Source: Gerris lacustris (Eukaryota > Arthropoda > Insecta > Hemiptera > Gerridae). Taken from it: a stretch of 64,000 nucleotides of DNA. The stretch is taken from the NCBI GenBank assembly GCA_951217055.1, contig OX578280.1:16841394-16905393 (forward strand), given 5' to 3'. The notes under the pieces were generated by a model. The model was not told the DNA's origin. It searched no databases and worked only from the letters and a program-made list of their open reading frames with translations. The translations under genes were made by a program, and so were the position numbers. Positions 57,443 through 64,000 of this stretch are shown here, piece by piece (within the stretch, counting starts at the first letter, position 1; each line of letters begins with the position of its first letter).

Positions 57443-58095
57443 CGCGTGGCTCTACATTGAAGCGAGCGTATAGTAATAAATATGTATTAAATATTGAAAA
57501 AATAGATAATCATGATGAGTTGATAGATAATGGGTACAGTTGTAGTACAGCGTATTCTTACTATTCACAAAAAAACTACTGCATGTATCAAATTGAAATT
57601 TTGCATGCCTGTTTCAATTGTGCATTACATGGTGTATATGAAGTTTTATTAAAATTGTTACGTTAGAACGTAAGATCGGTAAAAAGGTTGCTTTCTCTAC
57701 TCTAAACGTTTAGGTCCACTTTAATAGTTTTAGCGATCTTTATTAATTCATAGCGGTGTCGCTGTTGGTTTTACTAAAAAATGTTATTTGAAAAAAATTG
57801 AAGTTCGTCTCATCGAATAGATGATAATAGAATCTTTTCCCGTCCTGAAATTCCAATTTATTTTTTGAACCTCACGTTTACGCGAGCGTTGCGCGCAAAC
57901 TCTTGGACGGATCACGCTGTCCAACGAAATTAGCCTGAGTATTAGTAAAAGGAACATCTATACAAAATTTCAACTAAATCAGCCAACTTTTACTCAAGTT
58001 ATCGTCACACGCGTAAACGTTACTGACAGACAGACAGACAGACAAGATGCATAGTTTGTTGAATGTAAGAAGCTCGCTTACGCTCGCTTCAATTA
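57443..58095 (-). mobile_element. TIR element family G, copy 2
   Basis: Inverse of 24015-24652: both ends have ATTGAAGCGAGCGTA, read outward (57458 and about 58076-58090). The interior has GGTGTCGCTGTTGG, GTTTACGCGAGCGTTGCGCG and ACAGACAGACAGACAGACAA. A frame of 69 codons inside it is not conserved. Confidence 0.7.
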
Positions 58096-59384
58096 CAAAG
58101 AAAATTGCTGTAGTTAATAGTAAAATTTATAAGACAATATAATATGTCCACGTTTGTCCACAAATTATATTTACAAAGAGAAAAAAAAAAACCACAAAAT
58201 GTAGCAATGGAAATTATAAACAAGAGTAAAGGCAAATATAAGTTCACACTGACACCACACATGACACTTTTTACAAACATAATGTGCTTTTGAACCCTTC
58301 TATTGTCTTTTATATCCTGCTAGGTTTTTTTTTCGAGTAAATTGTATAAAAAAAAGTTATACGTTTTGACCATGTTATCATTCTTCTTTATTTTGTTATT
58401 ATTTCCTATGGTATTTTACCCTCTTTTGTTTGTCAGTGTATTGAGGATACGAGTTCGGAAAATGCAACCTTCCGGTTTTCTCCTTTTTTTCGTGTTTCCC
58501 CTTTTTGGAGTGTCACGTCATTGTTTTTTGTTTTTTTTTGAAGAAGGGGAAAAAGAGGACAGACCAGTGACCCTTTTCTAAGTTTCCATTGGGAAGTCCC
58601 TCGACGGTTTGTTTTTCACGTCCTCTTTCAAACCCCTGGCTGTTTTGATGAAACAATGCAGTCAGGAGGGGGACATTGAAGAGCCCTTTCTATTTCCATT
58701 TTGTCATTTAAACAAGGAGAACGGGGTTAGCTGTAACCAAAATACAGGGTCTCGCTGTAGAATGAGAGAGAGAGGGGTAAATGTAACAAACAAAACAAGG
58801 TATCTTGACAACAAGTAAACTAGCAATTACTACAATTTTGTACAATGTGCACGTGTGCCTTGATCACGTGGAGGGTCAGCTTCCCCGTTCATCATTTCCT
58901 TCTCCCCCCTTTTCCTCTCATTCATGTAGCTCGATATTACAGAGCTCTGGTTATTCTCCCCCTCCCAACTGCATCCAATTTTACCATCCTCCGACCACCC
59001 TCCAGCTCTTCAACATTATGTACACATGAGTATACGTTCAAGTGCAAGCAATAACATCCGCACAAACAAATCGGACATCATCAGTCATACTAACCGGTTC
59101 ACGAGGGGAGAGAAGTTCGACGACCCCTAATGAAAATTAGTGCCATGAGATAATGGACTTTTTTTTAACAAGGGAAAATACGACTAGGACTTACTTTGGC
59201 CATTAAAAGGGAGTAGATTTTTTTAAGTATAAACATTTTCTGCTCTTTTTATGCCCTGTGGAAGAACTAATGGTCTTGACAATATTATATCATTGGAAGG
59301 GTCGGCAATATTAGGTCTAACAATCCTTTGCATAATATGAGGTGATGGGCGCAAAAAGAGACAAACATACAAAATAAGAAGATT
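58096..59384. other. no confident gene
   Basis: Several overlapping short frames with low-complexity F/L or S/P content are not conserved families. No RNA gene was recognised. Confidence 0.4.
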
Positions 59385-59470
59385 AATATTTGGTTCGTAG
59401 GCTTCCGCGAGTTGACTCGTAATAAACAGTTTAGTTTTCCGGTGAAATCCACGTCACGAAGGGGATGAAG

Positions 59471-59506
59471 CCGAGATTTCACTTCCACTAGTGGAAGCAT
59501 CTTCAG
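59471..59506 (-). ncRNA. hammerhead-ribozyme-like core in the left arm
   Basis: On the minus strand CTGAAGA (59506-59500) is followed by a stem-loop with seven perfect pairs around CTTCCACTAGTGGAAG, then GAAA (59480-59477) and TCTCGG. Order and spacing fit CUGANGA - stem II - GAAA. In place of the usual C-G pair of the short stem III there is a U opposite C, so activity is doubtful. Confidence 0.5.
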
Positions 59507-59711
59507 GAGTGCGGTGGATCGTGATGTTTACTTAAAGCAACATCAATGCAGCACCTGTCCGATTGCATGATCAACCCGACTCAAGGAACCCCCGGGAAAA
59601 CCAGGTACCATCTTCGTCCCAGAAAGCCAGTATATATAAGCGCCATCCTTCACTCCAGTCATCAGTATTTCTTGTTGTTGCTTCTAGTATGCATTACGAT
59701 GCACAACACCC

Positions 59712-59745
59712 CTTAGGATGCTTCCAGTAGTGGAAGCTAAACGTA
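59712..59745 (+). ncRNA. decayed hammerhead-like core in the right arm
   Basis: CTTAGGA stands where CTGAAGA is expected, then a stem-loop TGCTTCCAGTAGTGGAAGC, then TAAACGTAAG in place of GAAACGT. At least three core bases are changed, so it cannot cleave, but the CGT after the core is closer to the usual hammerhead junction than in the left arm. Confidence 0.45.
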
Positions 59746-59815
59746 AGATTTCAACCCCTTTGTGACGTGGATTTCATCGGAAAACCAATCTGTTTATTAA
59801 TATAAATATTATTAT

Positions 59816-60664
59816 TAATAATTATATTATTTAAAAGGCATATGATGGATTTAAGAATATTATTTAGTTTATCTTTCTATATCCAAGCACATATTATGTT
59901 CTATTATAACCTTAGCAACAACACAGTTGACGATCCCACCTTCTGATTGGTCTACAAACCGTAGCACTGTAACCCCACCCCCACAATATCGGTGGTTTCA
60001 GTATATCTTCTCGGAGATCCTCCTCTCCCGTTTCTTCCCCTTCACGATTTTAGAAGTCTGCCCAGCCGGGCAATTTTCCGGTATATCATTGTTTCCCGCA
60101 GTTAACTTGAATTGGAACTCTTCTTCAAGTGCTGTGCTTGTACTACCTACATTTAACCACGATCTTTTTCACGGGAACGACTCTTCTCTGCAAGACCACC
60201 GTCCGAAAACATCGTAAACCAGGTGATAAAGTTAATTAGCATCCAAGGGCGTCCTAGATGCTATTTTGTCTATCTTACAAATTTCTAATTTTTATTGTCT
60301 CATACCATTCTTAAGTTCACCATAGTTCCCCGCACTACGCACTTTAGTCCAGCGTGCTATTTTGGGACGGAAAGTTTTCTTACCCTTAGAATCTCCGCCC
60401 AATTCTCCAGCAAATATGCTATATATAAATATATAGTATAACTAATTGTCAATAGGTATTTTTAAGATTTTCGTTTTTGACGTCTAGAGATAATCCACTT
60501 AACTAACTTATAAACTATTATTCAGAATTGTTTGATGTACATAAAAACATTATTTTACCATAGTGTTCTTTCTTGAATGAAAAGGAAAAAATGCTATATA
60601 AATAATTTGTTATGAATGTTATGAAGTCAGTTTCTTCGTTGTTTTTTCTATTTTCTTCTTGCAG
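59816..60664. other. no confident gene; upstream of a candidate exon
   Basis: A 96-codon plus frame (59927-60217) shows no recognised motif. The sequence from about 60440 is A+T-rich and intron-like. Confidence 0.35.
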
Positions 60665-60723
60665 TATGCAGATGAAGAAAGAGAATATAAAAGGGAAAGA
60701 GAAAAGATAAGAGGGAGACTAAG
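60665..60723 (+). CDS. candidate internal exon, charged coiled-coil-like peptide
   Basis: A strong acceptor (a T/C tract ending TTTTCTTCTTGCAG at 60664) and a good donor (AAG|GTAATA at 60724) bound 59 bp. One frame is open and reads YADEEREYKREREKIRGRL, a highly charged, helix-forming peptide unlike the chance peptides of this window. The other two frames contain stops. The exon ends after the second base of a codon. I cannot name the protein and found no neighbouring exon, so the gene and its direction beyond this exon are unknown. Confidence 0.4.
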
Positions 60724-61655
60724 GTAATATTATTTTTATGTTATAATCCTGTTGGTTGAGAAGGGTCGAAGGATTGAAGGGATGCAGGAAGGGTGAAGGT
60801 AAGGTTTGTGACAGGAGGTGTCTTCATATCAAAGGATGTGATATGATAATGGCAGGGAGGGAGCCAAGTCAGGAGACCAAGGGTACACATAAGGGGTGGA
60901 AGAATAACACGCATAGGGGTGTAGAGAGATTCAACCAAAACTCCTGCCAAAGACATCAACTCAAAAAGCTTTCCCCTCTTTTTCCTTCTCCCTTTCCTTT
61001 GGAAAGTAATCCTTGGCGTTTCTTAAAACATCGCGTCTAACAAATATTCTTAAGGAAATATCGTAGAAGGAATGGTAAAAGAAGAACAAAGAGGATGAAG
61101 ACATGTCCTTATTTATCAAGAAACAGCATTAAATGTAAACGAGTGATTTAAGATTACTGCCATATTCAGAAAGGTTGGAAAAAACAGTATATATTCAGAA
61201 AGAAAGGAACGATAGAACGTAAAAAAAGGAACCAATGACGATAAAAGATAGGCAAAGAAGAATATACTATGATTTAAAATTACTAGAGCATATCTAACGT
61301 TCTGATATCTGTTGTTGATGTATACTATGATTTATGCAATAATTCTGGATAGTATTATTTTTTCCATATAATTTTACATTTGAGTATTTTTACACTTACA
61401 TAAGTTATTTACTTATAAATCACTTAAATACGATAGTAGAAGTTGTAATACATCCTTACTTGCCCTTGCCATTGTGGTAAATAAATCCTCAGGAAGATTT
61501 AAGATGTTCGAGCTATATTGCGCATTCCATGTGTAACATAATATCAATATTGGTACAGTCTATTAGAAAATAGTTATTTATGCACCTAGGGAGTAAAGTA
61601 AGCCATTATTCCCAGAGCGAAAATGTTGGTTCTTGAGGCGAACCATGGTCCCTAA
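60724..61655. other. no confident gene
   Basis: Frames on both strands at 60741-61040 overlap each other and show no family. The rest is A+T-rich with purine-rich patches. Confidence 0.35.
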
Positions 61656-61752
61656 ATCCCGAGGCGAAGCCGAGGGAATTAGACTCTTTAATTCCCGAGG
61701 CGCAGCCGAGGGAATACCTCTAATTAGCTCCCGAGGCGCAGCCGAGGGAGAT
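61656..61752. repeat. three imperfect palindromic GC-rich units
   Basis: CCCGAGGCGAAGCCGAGGGA, TCCCGAGGCGCAGCCGAGGG and CTCCCGAGGCGCAGCCGAGG occur at about 61658, 61693 and 61729, a spacing of 35-37 bp. Each unit is nearly its own complement. A weaker copy, TTCTTGAGGCGAACC, precedes at 61630. Confidence 0.8.
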
Positions 61753-62582
61753 AGTTATCGCGAGGGGAATAATGGCACTTTACTCACGAGGTACATACAA
61801 TATTTTATCTCCAGTACGAAGAAAATACACATTTTCGTCCATTGCACCGTTTTTATTTATTATTTTAATAAATGACCCTTTTAATAGCAGATATAAGAGA
61901 TTCAATATTCAATATTAAAAACAAATAAGAATTGGAACTAAACTCAAATACAAGGTTATTTTGATGCAGGTTATAAAAACAAAGATAATCATGGTCAAAA
62001 AAGCGCAGTGCCGCCAACCTGATTTCAACAACTCCATTACATTGGCCATTCATTTTCTACTATTTATAAAATAATTAAGTTGCAATCTTTACTTTTTTGC
62101 CCTACTTTACTTTTTCTCCCTACTTTTTGAGTCCAGGGATAAAAAGACCTGTTTTAGTCCCTCTAAACTAATTCTAAATCATAACTTTTTCTCCCCACTG
62201 GAGATAAAATATATTTATGATGAACGAATACAAAAATATGGTGACGAAAGTTCATTATTTACTTAAACTGTTACTAACAACTTACATTTTGAAGAACTAA
62301 AATTCTCGTAAATAAAATTTTAAACAGAAATAACTACTATAGCATAGAAATACACAATTATGACTATAGAGGTTAATATAACTTAACACAACAATATTGA
62401 CACCACAATTTTATATTAATTATTAACAAACGCGTTTCAACTAATCATATCATCTTTAGTGTTAAGTGTTAGCATAGTAAGAATAAAGATTCGAAATATA
62501 AACATTGAATCTCTGTTTAGATGCGTAGAAAGTGATTCTTTACGTACTTGTATTCATTGCGCATGCGCGTCTCATAGTTTTT
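61753..62582. other. non-coding stretch with no recognised feature
   Basis: No gene recognised. Confidence 0.4.
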
Positions 62583-62632
62583 AAGAATTCCTCTTCTTTA
62601 CCACCCTAGGGCGGTAAAGAAGAGGAATTCTT
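62583..62632. repeat. near-perfect 50-bp palindrome
   Basis: AAGAATTCCTCTTCTTTACC and its complement surround ACCCTAGGGC. Only one pair is mismatched across 25 pairs. Confidence 0.9.
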
Positions 62633-62999
62633 CGGCTTTACACACGATTAGCGAGTTTGTTTACATTTGGTGTGGCACATGGCTTCCTTGCATCCTATCA
62701 CTTACTTGATTGATTTTCTACTTTTAAAAGCCATTATTGTCTAATTTATTTAATTGTTTCCCTCGTTTTTTTTAATCTGTCAAAATTAATTTGATTTTTT
62801 ACATAAATTAAAGTATCAATTTAACAAAAGTTAAAGAGCGCAGACGGTTCAAATTAATCTGCAGGTAACATTCGATTAACTATAAAAGTTGTATAGAAAT
62901 CAGATAGGTACTTTTGAAGCTATAGGTGTAAATAAATGTATGTTTGTGAGCATGTGGAAAAAAACATACAAAAAAACCAAAAAAAGATAAATGGGAGCA

Positions 63000-63250
63000 G
63001 ATGGTTGAAACTTATATGGGACCAACCACACATATTTAATTAAAATCGGACGTGTAGTTTTTAAGATATTATGTTGGTTTGCAAAACTTGAGCGATAGAC
63101 CGACAGGACAGAAAAGAAACCAAAAATGTTCCTGATGTCTGAAACGGATTTCTTTCTGTCTTGGATTTTTTTAAAATCAGAGACATAACATTTTTTCGTT
63201 CTTTAAAACGATCACATAACTTCCTTTACCTTCGGTAAGCTCGGAAGCAA
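63000..63250 (-). repeat. dispersed repeat family F, copy 2
   Basis: GACGTGTAGTTTTTAAGATA, GACCGACAGGACAGA, CCAAAAATGTTCCTGATGTC and the end ACCTTCGGTAAGCTCGGAAG match 15650-15890. Here the end hairpin is preserved as TTCC..GGAAG. Confidence 0.65.
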
Positions 63251-63649
63251 AAAAAAAATATTACAGAGAATATTATTATAATCGATGAATTTAAAGCATT
63301 TCATCTCTGTCAATAATAATTCGCTTCATCTCACAATACATAAATTACCATAAAATAACGTTTATAATATAATAAAATTCTAGAAGAATGTTTATTTTAT
63401 AATCTAGTTATGGAGAGCAAACACTCAAGTCTGATAACGTCGTGCTATGCCCTCACTAATATATAATAAAACATCATGTGTGTATGATTTTTGTATAAAC
63501 ACACATCTATATATATATATAAATATATGAGGAAAAACGAGAGTAAAAAAAACCAGGTTAGATTTTTGTCTAAAGAAATGATTGATTATGTTTACTTTAT
63601 TCCATCTACCCCTCATCCCCCCTCCAATCCACCACACTTGTTCTATCGA

Positions 63650-63895
63650 GTTTAGAATAGAGGGGGTAAATCCCCCCCTCTTCATATGAATGAACATCCT
63701 TTTCTACCAAACAGAATTTAAAGAAAAGGATGTATGAGAATAAAAGGGGGTAAATTCCCCCCTTATACATCCTTTTTTTCTACATTCGCTATACAATCTC
63801 CCTCTAGGGGGGAATATAGGTAGTAAGTAGGGGGAGTCATTTTCCCTGTTATATTCAGACGTGAAAAGGGGGGATTGTTTTCCCCCTTTTTATTC
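63650..63895. repeat. series of short G-run/C-run hairpins
   Basis: GAGGGGGTAAATCCCCCCCTC (about 63659-63679), a longer arm pair AAAGGATGTAT..ATACATCCTTT around GGGGGTAAATTCCCCCC (63725-63774), and AAAAGGGGGGATTGTTTTCC with CCCTTTT (63864-63890) are three stem-loops in a row. A further CCCTCTAGGGGGG lies between them. Confidence 0.7.
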
Positions 63896-64000
63896 AACCC
63901 AATTCCTCCCCCCCCCCCCCCGTGTTCTGGTATAATGTGTGTTCAACCTTTTTTCCGTTCTCTCTGCCTGGAGGACATGATGTGGAATAATATTAACTTA

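Larger units (their letters stand above)
59385..59815. mobile_element. Penelope-like pLTR pair in inverted orientation
   Basis: The left arm (59398-59520, minus) and right arm (about 59711-59815, plus) share TGACGTGGATTTCACCGGAA-like sequence, CTGTTTATTA, and a stem-loop CTTCCACTAGTGGAAG. The spacer carries GGAACCCCCGGGAAAACCAG, CCAGAAAGCCAGTATATATA and CACTCCAGTCATCAG. The same GGAACCCC, CCAGAAAGCCA and TTTATTACGAG segments end the GIY-YIG relic at 47195-47775, which ties both to one family. Confidence 0.7.

Overview
This window looks like a repeat-dominated, strongly A+T-rich animal genome, probably an arthropod. No bacterial-style gene packing is present. Almost everything recognisable is a transposable element or its relic, mixed with tRNA- and 5S-derived SINE-like pieces, simple repeats and foldback DNA. 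The one confident host protein resembles animal ORP10/ORP11 proteins. A copepod such as a sea louse would fit, but that is a guess from overall character and not a demonstrated identity.

Layout. Positions 1-2365 (minus) hold an uninterrupted gag-pol frame of a Ty3/Gypsy retrotransposon that runs off the left edge, preceded by a primer-binding site and a probable 5' LTR (2380-2744). A TIR element (2756-4290) follows, itself split by a second TIR element (3029-3707). Next come a dead hAT element with a transposase relic (4385-5596) and a dead Gypsy pol (about 7130-8110, plus). At 12295-13795 there is a three-level nest: a hAT element holding a foldback element holding a short hAT MITE. A second foldback copy (16058-17104) is split by another TIR family. 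The only confident host gene piece, an ORP11-like PH-domain exon, is at 17352-18107 (minus).

From 18 to 64 kb the DNA is mainly dispersed repeats. These include a piggyBac-like non-autonomous element with TTAA ends (21217-22285), two related TIR elements carrying internal arrays of about 291 bp (27782-28949 and 52874-54024), two inverted copies of a 22-bp-TIR element (35035-35765 and 48871-49817), a LINE C-terminal relic (43640-44000), a Penelope-like GIY-YIG relic (about 47195-47775), and two inverted-arm Penelope-type terminal structures (54546-55253 and 59385-59815). Both of these carry hammerhead-ribozyme-like cores. Several near-perfect palindromes are scattered through the window.

The genes do not form a pathway. 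The main biological content is the layered history of transposition, much of which can be dated relatively from nesting, target-site duplications and one paralogous empty site. Two short candidate spliced exons (60665-60723 plus, 40751-40815 minus) are the only other hints of host genes. Repeat calls rest on comparing copies by eye within this window, and element ends are exact only where TIRs or duplications are described.
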